Part shown: positions 34,201 to 42,426 of the stretch, piece by piece
Numbering within the stretch: the first letter of the stretch is position 1
Layout: every line of letters begins with the position of its first letter
Assembly (NCBI GenBank): GCA_028356125.1
Contig: JAOMTZ010000002.1
Span: forward strand, 1-64,000
Reading direction: 5' to 3'
Origin: Candidatus Poseidoniaceae archaeon
GTDB lineage: Archaea; Thermoplasmatota; Poseidoniia; Poseidoniales; Poseidoniaceae
DNA: 64,000 bases
Made by a program: the position numbers and the translations under genes
The notes under the pieces: model-generated
The model's input: the letters and a program-made list of their open reading frames with translations, nothing else
Databases searched by the model: none
What the model was told of the DNA's origin: nothing

Positions 34201-36078
34201 TACATCTATTTTATGAGATTCGAGTTGATCGATGATGTTGAAATCAGCAACTCTTGAATTTAATTCAGATTCTAGAATTTGCATTTGAGATGAAGTAAGA
34301 ATTAGAGATTTAGGAGATGACACCAATCCCAATGATGTTGTGAGAAGTTCCTTACCTCCAACTGACAGTGTTACTTCAACATCATCTAATGGACTACTTA
34401 GAGGGGTTAATGAGAACATCATAGGACCTGTTGAGACATATGATTGGCTAGATGTTCCGATTGGGTATTGCATTGATACTAAATCGCTCCCACTAGGAGA
34501 AACCGATAGGTTTGAACTTCTTTCGCCATTCGAAAATATGTTTTGCAATCCCCAATTACCAATTTGATCGTGAGAAAAAGACCATTCGTTTACACCATCT
34601 AAACCAATGTCAATTCGAGCATCCAAAGGAGAAGAATGGCGGTGTAAGTCAATTTCAACATAATCTATTGAAAATGAACCACTTCCGCTCCATCTAAGAT
34701 TCATCAGCACGCTAGGGTTTTCCATCGACAATTTACCACTAGAAGGAATTTGAACCCAATTACCTGAGCAATGTGCCACTTCTAAGAAGCATGCCTCAAA
34801 GTGGCCACTGCCACTTCCATCCCAGTCCAACTCAAGTGCACTAAACGCGTTCGTAGTTCGCCACTGAGGTGATGTTAGCATACCATTACCGGATACAACT
34901 CCATTGCCATGTGATGAGAATCCACTCCATCCATTTGTTGAAGGATTTTCTTCAAATGATTCAATAATCCCTCCACCTAACTTAATTGAGTTAATTACTG
35001 GGGTTTCACTAGATGACTCCATCTGTATTTTCAACTGAACGCTTGGATGCACTATCGTGTCGATTACAGAGAGGTCTGCGCTGAAGTCTTGACGATTTTC
35101 AAATCCGGGAATAAGAGAACCATCATTTTCATCAATCAGACTCCAATGCATGAAAGAACCTTGAGGAATAACCGCGTCAATAGCCATCAAACCATGCTCC
35201 ATTTGCATTTCACCTGATGCTCCTGGCCCAAATCCTAAACTTGTCCAATTGGCAACCCCATTACCAGTATTACCTCTAGGCTCTACTGTGATGTCATCAA
35301 TGTTCCAACCGGTGTAAGAAACTGAACCATCCGTTCTTCCTAACCCGAATCTCAGTTGAAAAGCTGAATTACCATTGATGTAATTGCTTATGTCATGAGT
35401 AGACTGCATAAATGAACCATCGTTGGTTGTACCATAGGGGTTTGAGTAAACATTTGTCCAACTACCTGCAGAAGACTTCACAGAAACATAAGCGTGATCA
35501 TAATTAGAGGATTCAATTCCAAGGCGCTTCCAATACTTCAAATCCCAAGTGCCACTACAAGATGAACAATCAATAGTCGGAGAAGTTGCCCAGTAAGTAG
35601 CCCCCATATTATTTGGATAACTTCCGGTGTAAGTGTATAATGCTGAATTACCAGAATGGACTCCACCGGTCGCCCCTAAGGTTGAATCGTAACCATGCGC
35701 CCAACCGCCACCTGATAATGTCCATCCTTGGGCTGAGCCTTCAAAATCCCATTCGTGACTCATTGGTAAGATACGCAATCCAGTCAGGTTGTAATCAACA
35801 CCATCCATTACGTGACCATTAGCCCAATCTTGTTTGGTATTCAATGAAACTACATCATCGATTGGCCAAGACTTCTCAATAACTTTGACATTTAACTCAG
35901 AGATTATTTCGCCAACTGGCACCTCTACAATAAATTGCTCTGAGACACCATCCGGTCCTAAGCCAATTTCGACCTCCACCTTTCTCAAAGGTGTTGAAGC
36001 ATCCACCATTGGAGAAAAGGACATCAAGCAGAATAACAAAGCGAGGTAAAGTGCCATACTTTGCCTCGCCATGTCCAT
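31267..36078 (-). CDS. Giant beta-rich surface protein with C-terminal membrane anchor
   Basis: A 1603-aa exported protein. The signal peptide is ALYLALLFCLMSFSPMVDA. Residues about 105-265 form a jelly-roll/MAM-like module (WDFEGSAQGWTLSGGGWAHG, NSALYT, WNIDDITVEP), and a related short unit recurs near 370-470 (ESFEENPSTNGWSGFSS). Many Ig/fibronectin-like segments follow. A CARDB-like domain is near residue 1470 (MMLNITVHNFGQVDGTSSV). The C-terminus is one helix (MLTGFAIITFMMLGLLGYLVVSG) and a short acidic tail. Few cysteines (a CSSC pair at about 180). Probably a cell-surface adhesin or polymer-binding protein. Its 3' end is 40 bases from rnpB. Confidence 0.85.
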   Translation of the reverse strand: MDMARQSMALYLALLFCLMSFSPMVDASTPLRKVEVEIGLGPDGVSEQFIVEVPVGEIISELNVKVIEKSWPIDDVVSLNTKQDWANGHVMDGVDYNLTGLRILPMSHEWDFEGSAQGWTLSGGGWAHGYDSTLGATGGVHSGNSALYTYTGSYPNNMGATYWATSPTIDCSSCSGTWDLKYWKRLGIESSNYDHAYVSVKSSAGSWTNVYSNPYGTTNDGSFMQSTHDISNYINGNSAFQLRFGLGRTDGSVSYTGWNIDDITVEPRGNTGNGVANWTSLGFGPGASGEMQMEHGLMAIDAVIPQGSFMHWSLIDENDGSLIPGFENRQDFSADLSVIDTIVHPSVQLKIQMESSSETPVINSIKLGGGIIESFEENPSTNGWSGFSSHGNGVVSGNGMLTSPQWRTTNAFSALELDWDGSGSGHFEACFLEVAHCSGNWVQIPSSGKLSMENPSVLMNLRWSGSGSFSIDYVEIDLHRHSSPLDARIDIGLDGVNEWSFSHDQIGNWGLQNIFSNGERSSNLSVSPSGSDLVSMQYPIGTSSQSYVSTGPMMFSLTPLSSPLDDVEVTLSVGGKELLTTSLGLVSSPKSLILTSSQMQILESELNSRVADFNIIDQLESHKIDVSISSTSGGDLLISGLSIPYRYTAEISGDDSLPIISAINSQLTNLNPVNGVIQVPVPIVMTNPGKLSIWDYGIQTLGSPEPIYLSMSNDSETLVAGNDWYDFSSKFDLSNIGVSDASEHFASEEWSSVFTLGGSEWSRSTNCSIDSSSCNSEQGIIVDSFSHTFNGSFVEFHHRVGISAIWPDEDALIVSSSIDMDGPSSKPAQLRFGLGWSMGVEQDVEVVDWHLSFMNGAESTWDALYLDPSSPVIVEVELAFENLDSVPRSSSFNVALYQDGLLADTTQVLNDGVASLMFTPDLLATEFDLEVTVSGLFGQNVNWKVPNNATFLPDDVYPELLSSNVAPLDHRSSDSPLELMFQIGDRPLLPRHSLLHLQTSWDGYLTVELDQPSNLNGFQGVYSKVLDVRTAEVGDTLSGWIEMFDPAGHALPNSGSQESPLFIIRFGPDGAPIVLDDGLGWTHQENWLHPGQNYSMEIPIQDVNGYGDLQSVEVDMSSESSENLLIHWSTSDGCSTTNDGILIQNCVILGNASHFDSIFTLQVVMSFDWIFNPDSSLERRIRVSAIDDSGQSHRSDLEATWRYSSEMEIDLSSVAFIDSTAFVAPGQNRSISADLIWTKGGQPVDYPIEVAASIGGNEQYGMSINGTTDLNLVAPNFTGIHPITIDLVNLPLGAIDRTNTDEVVAWMVVDGDKPKVLQLLSPDPLELVEERDWENLTFEIMVNESEGLSLDSMRMHWLIVPHGITIPELALLSGNVSMDLMAGTGSGEAIPLAATLNVATLIPEVSRHNSWDLWVWVEGHDYASHYLDSTFNSMSSPLAVLQLANRQSDIQISSDDIIIANQYPSVNTPMMLNITVHNFGQVDGTSSVRVEVIEDGNNRRLLEIINVDVPASSSVYFELSWVPESPGTAWVEVSTPGGMSERTDAIQVEKGESTFIIEGLEGASNSMLTGFAIITFMMLGLLGYLVVSGKKDSNEEYDESDYI

Positions 36079-36146
36079 GGCATGAACTCAAAGCACTTCA
36101 GACATTCGCTTCACATGTTTATTGACTTCTGACCGCTGGAAGGTAC

Positions 36147-36851
36147 ATGGCAGATGTTGAAGCACTCAAGAGAGAAGCAGGAATTGAAGCATGTAAATTC
36201 GTTAAGAATGGTATGAAGGTTGGACTAGGGACTGGTTCAACTGTGAAGCATACTGTTATCGAATTGGGAAGAAGAATTTCCGAGGAAGGGTTGGAGATTA
36301 TTGGCGTCCCTACAAGCCTAGCCACTGAGAAACTAGCTAAAGAAGTTGGAATAACTTTAGTTGAACTATCCGACATCGACGGATTAGATATTGTGATAGA
36401 TGGGGCTGATGAATATGACCCCCATTTCCAATTAATCAAGGGCGGAGGAGCCGCATTACTACGTGAGAAAATTGTCGCCCAGGAGAGTTCTGCGATGGTT
36501 GTTGTGGCTGATGATCGTAAGAAAGTGGAAACTCTGGGTGCATTCCCCCTACCAATCGAAGTAACACCTTTCTCACATGAAGCAACAGTTAGGTCACTAA
36601 GTAGACTTCTTGATTGCAGAGTTAACATTAGAATGTCAGGAAATGGACCAGTAATTACCGATAATGGAAACATGATTGCAGATGCTCACTCAGGTCCTAA
36701 GATTTCCGACCCTCTTACTTCTGAATCTGAAATATTAATGATTGCAGGCGTTGTACAGGTAGGACTATTCAACAATATGTGTGACGCTGTAGTTTTGGCA
36801 GGCTCAAACGGTGTTGAGACAATAATCAATCCCAATGGTAGACTGATTTGA
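36147..36851 (+). CDS. rpiA: Ribose-5-phosphate isomerase A
   Basis: A 234-aa enzyme that interconverts ribose-5-P and ribulose-5-P. Signature elements: KVGLGTGSTVKHTV, IDGADEYDPHFQLIKGGGAALLREKI (catalytic Asp and Lys/Glu region), and the C-terminal MIAGVVQVGLFNNMCDAVVLAG. Length is normal. The stop is 3 bases from the 3' end of the convergent tRNA-Lys gene. Cytoplasmic; supplies ribose for nucleotides. Confidence 0.97.
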   Translation: MADVEALKREAGIEACKFVKNGMKVGLGTGSTVKHTVIELGRRISEEGLEIIGVPTSLATEKLAKEVGITLVELSDIDGLDIVIDGADEYDPHFQLIKGGGAALLREKIVAQESSAMVVVADDRKKVETLGAFPLPIEVTPFSHEATVRSLSRLLDCRVNIRMSGNGPVITDNGNMIADAHSGPKISDPLTSESEILMIAGVVQVGLFNNMCDAVVLAGSNGVETIINPNGRLI

Positions 36852-36854
36852 TGA

Positions 36855-36931
36855 TGGCGGGCCTGACGGGGTTCGAACCCGCGGCCGATGGATTAAGAGT
36901 CCATCGCTCTACCTGACTAAGCTACAGGCCC
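36855..36931 (-). tRNA. tRNA-Lys (CUU)
   Basis: Minus strand: acceptor GGGCCTG pairs with CAGGCCC, discriminator G, and CCA is encoded. D arm GCTTAGTCAGGTAGAGC, anticodon arm ATGGA-CTCTTAA-TCCAT with anticodon CTT, and T arm GGGTTCGAACCC. No intron. The convergent rpiA stop is 3 bases away. Confidence 0.96.
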
Positions 36932-36950
36932 ATCCTGCGGTCCGTCAAGT

Positions 36951-36962
36951 CGTATTTAATCT
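36951..36962 (-). promoter_or_regulatory. TATA-like box of tRNA-Lys
   Basis: On the minus strand, agattaaatacg lies 20-31 bases before the tRNA 5' end, the right distance for a box A (TATA) element if transcription starts at or just before the tRNA. Confidence 0.5.
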
Positions 36963-37009
36963 AATCTAGTTAGCTAAACATATTGTTTTACTATCCAAGA
37001 ATAATGTCG

Positions 37010-37912
37010 TCACTTTGTTATTGTCGTCCCACTTTCACCACGCAATGCTTTGATTGCATCACCTGGTTGGCACAAAACAGATTTTACACCATCTATATGG
37101 TTAGCCGCTTCAATGAGAGATTCAACCTTTGGACCCATTGAACCTGCTGGGAACTCTCCTGCTTGTAAATAAGCAGATGCTTGTTTTACACTCAAATGAT
37201 GATGCACTGTTTCGTTTGGACCTCCGAAATCAATCCTTATCGCATCGATTGCTGTGGAAATTATTAGGGCATCGACGTTCATTTCGATGGATAGAAGCGC
37301 ACTTAGTCGATCTTTGTCGATGACAGCAGGAACTCCAGAGTAGTGACCGTCCTTTTGAATGACAGGGATTCCTCCGCCACCACAACAAATTACGATTGCA
37401 TTTTTCGAGACTAAGGATTTGATGACATCAATATCAAGAATCCTCAATGGCATTGGAGAAGCAACTACTCTTCTCGCACCGATTTTTGTTTCTGCGATAT
37501 CCCAATCTTCAGACATTACCTGTTTATCTGACAAGACGGGTCCAACTGGCTTAGTAGGAAAGTTGAACCCCTCGTCATTTACATCAACTTCAACTCTAGT
37601 TAACACGACTGCTGTTGCTTCAGGGCGATTTCTTCTTCTTAAGATGGAATCAAGATTTATCGATAGGGAGTGACCTATCATTCCCTGAGTGGCAGCAACC
37701 CAGTCATCCATAGGCTGAGAGGAATCCAAAGACATCAAGTGGCCTACTTGTGGCCCATTACCATGAGTAAGAATTACTCGCCAACCTGCTTCCAGTAAAT
37801 CGACTACATCACTAATGACTTTCGCCAATACCAAAGCCGATTCATCACCTCCATCCCCATTAGGAGAGGATAGAGCATTGCCTCCGATAGCGTATACTAC
37901 TGTTCGAGACAC
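37010..37912 (-). CDS. arcC: Carbamate kinase (ArcC family)
   Basis: A 300-aa amino-acid-kinase-fold enzyme: carbamoyl phosphate + ADP to ATP + carbamate. VYAIGGNALSSP at the N-terminus, ILTHGNGPQVGHL, VICCGGGGIPVI, AVIDKDRLSALLS and GSMGPKVESLIEA are the family landmarks, in order. No arginine deiminase or ornithine carbamoyltransferase is in the window, so its role (ATP from carbamoyl phosphate, or the reverse) is open. Confidence 0.95.
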   Translation of the reverse strand: MSRTVVYAIGGNALSSPNGDGGDESALVLAKVISDVVDLLEAGWRVILTHGNGPQVGHLMSLDSSQPMDDWVAATQGMIGHSLSINLDSILRRRNRPEATAVVLTRVEVDVNDEGFNFPTKPVGPVLSDKQVMSEDWDIAETKIGARRVVASPMPLRILDIDVIKSLVSKNAIVICCGGGGIPVIQKDGHYSGVPAVIDKDRLSALLSIEMNVDALIISTAIDAIRIDFGGPNETVHHHLSVKQASAYLQAGEFPAGSMGPKVESLIEAANHIDGVKSVLCQPGDAIKALRGESGTTITK

Positions 37913-38037
37913 ATTTGTGGCCTTTCAAAGTAAGGTTTGATGCTTTCCCAAAGAAGAGTCATGGGTTCTCCATTTGTTAGGTTAGTGGATAATACCGTAG
38001 GTGAAAAGATGATACATGCCATAATAGTCGGGAAATC

Positions 38038-39405
38038 ATGGTCGGAGAAATATCCCCTGATGGAAATTTTATTTGGAACGGTACAGAATGGTTACCCCAT
38101 AACAACGCTCCACAAGAACAGAATGTATTCCAACTTACAACCGATGTTCAAGAACAAGAAATTGGATGGGAGGCTGTTTCTGAAAAACTAGATGAAGGCG
38201 GTAAAGGAAAAATGATTGCCATGAGTATTGTAGGTCTACTAGTTCTCACCGCCCTTAGTTGGGTAGTATACGCATTCGTTATTGACCCAATGCTATTCCC
38301 TGATGAACTCAAAAGAGATGAATTCATTAAAATGGCAAATGATGAACCCACTATTGAAGATGTTACATCTGGAGATGTAGGCTACTGGACGTGTGATATT
38401 GATTTGAAGATGACACAAGAAGAGGATGGAGAATCAATCACAATTCGAGGAGATTATTCAATATACGCTTCGGAAGACTCAGCACGTGTCAGTTCTGAAA
38501 TCTCTGCTCTTTTCTCAACATTCGGCAATGATATTTGGATGGATGAAAATCAAATCGCTTGGGATATTGATGATGAAGATTCGGGCAGAGTTGCTATTGA
38601 AAGCATGTCCACATCACCAGCATCTGAATTACTTACTAACTCCGATGCACCGATTGAATTCTGTTTCATGCACCAATTAGTGGCTATAAGTTTGGAAAAT
38701 GATGCATCTCAGCCATTTTCATCCGAAGGTGAGAGATTCCCCGACGAAGAAGGAGTTAGAGCTGTGAAGATTGTAACTGAACAGCCCTTAGAAGATGATG
38801 ATACTTTTACGATATCTGTTTACTTTGATGGTGATGGCAATCTGCTAGGAACTAAAATGACAAATTCAAGTTCAGAAATATTAGTTGAAATTGGATCTGA
38901 TTCCTTTTCTAAACCAAGCTGGGTAAAGAATGCAAATTCAGACACACCAATGCCAATGATAATTGATTCTAGCATTTGGAGTTCTAACCACAGTAGTACT
39001 GTAGAAACATTATTCAATTCATCATACTCCATGGAAGGTGCAAAAGTAGTTCTTTACACTGAAGAATATGATTATGAGAATGATATTGACATTATTGACA
39101 TCGTATTCGAAGTGGATATTGATACTGCCATTAACGGAGGCGGGTTAATTCAGGCCACTGATGAATGGTATGGAGACAATAATTGTACAATCTCATATAC
39201 AGATAATGCCCCATTTGAAGAAATCTCTAGCGGGGATGTTCTGTCAATAAGTTGCGATAACTATGCAATGAGCGATTATGAAATTGGAATCTCAAATGAA
39301 AACGGAATTGCTAGTGAAGTGGACTTATCGGTTCCATGGGTGTCCCCATTCTTCACAATTATCGCACTACTGGGCGCTGCATTGATTGTATCCAGAAGAG
39401 AATGA
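38038..39405 (+). CDS. Exported protein with N-terminal anchor and PGF-CTERM-like C-terminus
   Basis: A 455-aa protein. The cytoplasmic N-terminus MVGEISPDGNFIWNGTEWLP resembles short W-x-G-x-W (DUF2510-like) modules. One helix at about 61-82 (MIAMSIVGLLVLTALSWVVYAFV) leads to an acidic, Asn/Ser-rich external domain with several N-x-S/T sites. Inside it, GDVGYWTCDIDLKM and SGDVLSISCDNYAM bracket a possible beta domain. The C-terminus VPWVSPFFTIIALLGAALIVSRRE has the layout of an archaeosortase tag: Pro-aromatic, one helix with ALLGAAL, final Arg-Arg. It could be a substrate of the archaeosortase at 7309-8262; an ordinary second helix is the alternative. Function unknown. Confidence 0.75.
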   Translation: MVGEISPDGNFIWNGTEWLPHNNAPQEQNVFQLTTDVQEQEIGWEAVSEKLDEGGKGKMIAMSIVGLLVLTALSWVVYAFVIDPMLFPDELKRDEFIKMANDEPTIEDVTSGDVGYWTCDIDLKMTQEEDGESITIRGDYSIYASEDSARVSSEISALFSTFGNDIWMDENQIAWDIDDEDSGRVAIESMSTSPASELLTNSDAPIEFCFMHQLVAISLENDASQPFSSEGERFPDEEGVRAVKIVTEQPLEDDDTFTISVYFDGDGNLLGTKMTNSSSEILVEIGSDSFSKPSWVKNANSDTPMPMIIDSSIWSSNHSSTVETLFNSSYSMEGAKVVLYTEEYDYENDIDIIDIVFEVDIDTAINGGGLIQATDEWYGDNNCTISYTDNAPFEEISSGDVLSISCDNYAMSDYEIGISNENGIASEVDLSVPWVSPFFTIIALLGAALIVSRRE

Positions 39406-39468
39406 TAATCCAATTGTTTGTTAGTAAACAAGCGAGGCATTCAAGCACAATGCCTTACACGGCAGCAC

Positions 39469-40800
39469 ATGGCGAAAGAGTTCTGGATTGGTGATGTCCA
39501 GGCAGGCATTCATGATGGTGCTGAAGTTGAATTGAAAGGTTGGGTCAAAAGAGCTCGAGGCTCTAATAAGATTCGATTCGTGGTACTGCGTGACTCAACC
39601 GGAACGATTCAATGTGTCGCCAAGCGAGAGGCATTGGGCGATGAATCCTTTGAAGAATTAAAGGGAGCCTTAATCGAAGCATCTGTCATCCTGAAAGGAA
39701 TAGTAAATGTTGATGAAAGAGCGCCAGGAGGCCATGAAATTGTTGTTTCAAGTGCCGAGGTTGTTGGAGCGGTAAGAGCAGAAACACCATTCCCGATCAC
39801 TGAATCAGCCATGGCTGCAGCAGACGGAGGAGAAACTGAGTTCCTACTCGACAATAGACATCTCTACTTACGTACTGGAAGGATGACTAACATGCTCAAG
39901 ATTCGTTCAAGTATATTTGGCGCAATTCATTCTTACTTTAGAGACAAAGATTTCGTTGAGTATCAGGCTCCAAATTTCGTAGCAGGTGCAGTAGAAGGCG
40001 GTTCAACCTTGTTCGAGGTACCTTATTTTGGTAAGAAAGCATATCTTACTCAGTCGTGGCAACTTTATGCCGAAGCCGCAATGCCTGCATTAGAGAGACT
40101 ATACACAATTGCACCTTCATTCCGTGCTGAGAAAAGTAGAACTCGAAGGCACCTGACGGAATTCTGGCACGCTGAAATGGAAGTTGCTTGGGCTTCAAAC
40201 GCTGAGATAATGACTCACGGCGAAGGACTGGTCAGGCATATTGCTAGAACTATTTTAGATGAAAGAGAAGATGAATTAGTTGGAATCGACAGAGATCTAG
40301 ATTTGCTCGCTAGGTATGCAGATAATCCATATCCTAGAATGCGATATGATGAAGCCGTTGAAACACTTCAGGGTATGAATGTTGAAATTGAATGGGGACA
40401 GGACTTGGACTATTCCAAAGAGAAGATTCTGACTCAAGATTTCGATGTACCTCACTTCCTTACTCACTACCCGAAAATAGCAAAACCATTCTATCACCGA
40501 GTAGATCCTGATGATGACAACTATGTGTTATGCCATGATTTACTTGCCCCTGAAGGATATGGAGAGATTGTAGGCGGAGGAGAAAGAACATGGTCTGAAG
40601 AAGAAATTCTTGCAAGAATAGATGATGAAGGAGTCCCTCGTGAGCCATACCAGTTCTATATCGACACAAGAACATACGGTGGCGTTCCTCATGGAGGATT
40701 CGGCCTAGGTGTTGACAGAGTTTGCTCTTGGTTGTCCGGTGCAGACCACATCAGAGAAGTAATTCCATTCCCTCGTGACTCTCGCAGAGTCACTCCTTGA
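39469..40800 (+). CDS. asnS: Asparaginyl-tRNA synthetase
   Basis: A 443-aa class IIb synthetase from ATG 39469 (MAKEFWIGDVQAGIHDG); the track's earlier TTG start adds non-matching residues. The N-terminal OB fold binds the anticodon (VELKGWVKRARGSNKIRFVVLRD). Motif 2 is APSFRAEKSRTRRHLTEFWHAEME and motif 3 is GGFGLGVDRVCSWLSG. The C-terminal REVIPFPRDSRRVTP and YIDTRTYGGVPHGGFG favour Asn over Asp specificity. Ends 11 bases inside the convergent HAD gene. Confidence 0.94.
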   Translation: MAKEFWIGDVQAGIHDGAEVELKGWVKRARGSNKIRFVVLRDSTGTIQCVAKREALGDESFEELKGALIEASVILKGIVNVDERAPGGHEIVVSSAEVVGAVRAETPFPITESAMAAADGGETEFLLDNRHLYLRTGRMTNMLKIRSSIFGAIHSYFRDKDFVEYQAPNFVAGAVEGGSTLFEVPYFGKKAYLTQSWQLYAEAAMPALERLYTIAPSFRAEKSRTRRHLTEFWHAEMEVAWASNAEIMTHGEGLVRHIARTILDEREDELVGIDRDLDLLARYADNPYPRMRYDEAVETLQGMNVEIEWGQDLDYSKEKILTQDFDVPHFLTHYPKIAKPFYHRVDPDDDNYVLCHDLLAPEGYGEIVGGGERTWSEEEILARIDDEGVPREPYQFYIDTRTYGGVPHGGFGLGVDRVCSWLSGADHIREVIPFPRDSRRVTP

Positions 40801-41506
40801 TTTGATTCTTAATCGCTTCAAGAACATCGAGTAGATTGCGACTTCTAATAGTCATCTTGGCAACAGCCACTGGTTTCTCGTCCCAAGGGTTGAAACAGAT
40901 TGACAGTTCACTATTTTGAAACATTCCAATATCTCCAGCGCTATCACCGATTGAGATTGTGCGAGATTTGGGTATATCTAGGCGGCGTTGAAGCATCCTA
41001 ACAATTGAACCCTTACCATTCATTTGGACCTGATAGCGCCCATAATCGCCTATCGTACCATCATTTCGCTCTAGCCAACCATTAGTGAAAACATGGAATT
41101 TAGTATCACACCCTCGATGACGATTTATTCCACCCCAGCGTCTCCTCCAAGGTGTTTCAGAAGGATACATACAAGCTATGTCTCTAGCGGTTTCTTGCAT
41201 TCCACCACTGATAATGGCAACTTCATGCCCATTAGAAACAATCCAGTCTAGACAATCTTTGATTCCATCCATCAGAGGAGTGCCAATGCATAACTCACGC
41301 ATTTTTGCATCGGTAATCTCTCCGTGAGCACCTTTAACCAGTGCGAGATCCATCTTCAGCCAATCCCATTCATCCAATTTACCTTGATTATACAACTCAA
41401 ACGCTTCATGATTTGAAACCCCTAATTTGTCATACACGTATTGCCAAGTTGAAAGATGGTCGACCAGTACGCGGTCCATATCAAAACAAATTAGATGTTT
41501 CATCAA
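40790..41506 (-). CDS. HAD-family phosphatase (phosphoserine-phosphatase-like)
   Basis: A 238-aa HAD hydrolase. Motif I is CFDMDRVLVDH (the usual DMDGV has Arg in place of Gly), motif II is AIISGGMQET, motif III Lys is in NGKGSIVRML, and motif IV is SIGDSAGDIGMF. The cap between motifs I and II is helical, as in SerB-like enzymes. Substrate unassigned; SerB is possible but not shown. Located just downstream of the GT2-like gene on the minus strand (4-base gap). Confidence 0.88.
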   Translation of the reverse strand: MMKHLICFDMDRVLVDHLSTWQYVYDKLGVSNHEAFELYNQGKLDEWDWLKMDLALVKGAHGEITDAKMRELCIGTPLMDGIKDCLDWIVSNGHEVAIISGGMQETARDIACMYPSETPWRRRWGGINRHRGCDTKFHVFTNGWLERNDGTIGDYGRYQVQMNGKGSIVRMLQRRLDIPKSRTISIGDSAGDIGMFQNSELSICFNPWDEKPVAVAKMTIRSRNLLDVLEAIKNQIKE

Positions 41507-41510
41507 ATCA

Positions 41511-42335
41511 CTACTCTTCTTTAGGCCAATGATTGTATTGCGCCTGGATTTGCTTGACCTGCTTGCCCATGATGTAAAGAATCAACCCAACCATCATGGC
41601 AAACAATCCCATCAGCGTGACTCCAATTACAGCAATTCCAACTCCTACGCTGGTTTCGTTCCACTCATCAAATGAGTCCAGAACATTGCCTGAAAGGTTG
41701 TAACCAACTAAGAATAAAACGATTCCAGGAATGCCGAAGAGCAAGAGAGGATGTCGTGATTCAAGCATCCAGTAGAATAGTTGGGCAAATCTAGATGCAG
41801 TAGCAAGTGACTCTCGCTGTTGAACTTTGGGAGCAGGTTTTGAATGAAGAACTCTAACTTTCAACTTCTGATCCAACTCGAGAGGTGTTTGCGTATTCTC
41901 TGACTTAGAGATCGCTTCTAATCCATTTACTGATGCTGCTAAGTGGGATAATTCAGCATCCCCATAAACTACTTCTTGAGGGTTGGAATTGTCACTAGCC
42001 CCGCTAATGAATGACATGTGGACATCCCAATTTTCTTTGGCTCTATTTACTAGAAGTGGTAAGTCTCTTAATTTGAATCGACCATTGATATGAACCAACA
42101 GAGTGAATTCCGTCGGATTATCATCCAGCAATAGACTTCCAAGAACGGGTGCATGTGTTTCTCCATCGTGATTTAGCACCCTGCAATCTATTTTCTCAGC
42201 GAGTTCGACAGTACCATCAGAACTCCCTAAATCAAGAAGAATTACTTCCTCTGCTAATTCTCTAGACCTAACAACAAGAGAAACCAATCGCAACTCGAAG
42301 TCTTTACCCATCAGAACGATACGTAGTGACTCCAT
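41511..42335 (-). CDS. Degenerate GT2-like membrane protein
   Basis: A 274-aa protein that keeps the outline of a GT2 enzyme but has lost its key motifs. VILLDLGSSDGTVELAEK matches the VDDGSxDGT strand, and the place of DxD reads TLLVHINGRFKLRDLPLLV. The C-terminal two helices (PLLLFGIPGIVLFLVGYNLSG and GVGIAVIGVTLMGLFAMMVGLILYIMG) resemble those of the glycosyltransferase at 27069-28001 (PLLVLGLPGFGLFAAGA). It is shorter than that paralogue. It may be a non-catalytic partner or a diverged enzyme. Upstream of the HAD phosphatase. Confidence 0.7.
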   Translation of the reverse strand: MESLRIVLMGKDFELRLVSLVVRSRELAEEVILLDLGSSDGTVELAEKIDCRVLNHDGETHAPVLGSLLLDDNPTEFTLLVHINGRFKLRDLPLLVNRAKENWDVHMSFISGASDNSNPQEVVYGDAELSHLAASVNGLEAISKSENTQTPLELDQKLKVRVLHSKPAPKVQQRESLATASRFAQLFYWMLESRHPLLLFGIPGIVLFLVGYNLSGNVLDSFDEWNETSVGVGIAVIGVTLMGLFAMMVGLILYIMGKQVKQIQAQYNHWPKEE

Positions 42336-42426
42336 AAACTGCGGGTATTCTTCTATGACATGAACTTCATGGAAGATTATTGATAGAAAATACGTTTTCT
42401 AAAGTTTAGAGAATGTACCAAACGGC

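Noticed and set aside
36119-36673. 184-aa minus-strand ORF
   Set aside because: Antisense to rpiA, whose motifs are complete.
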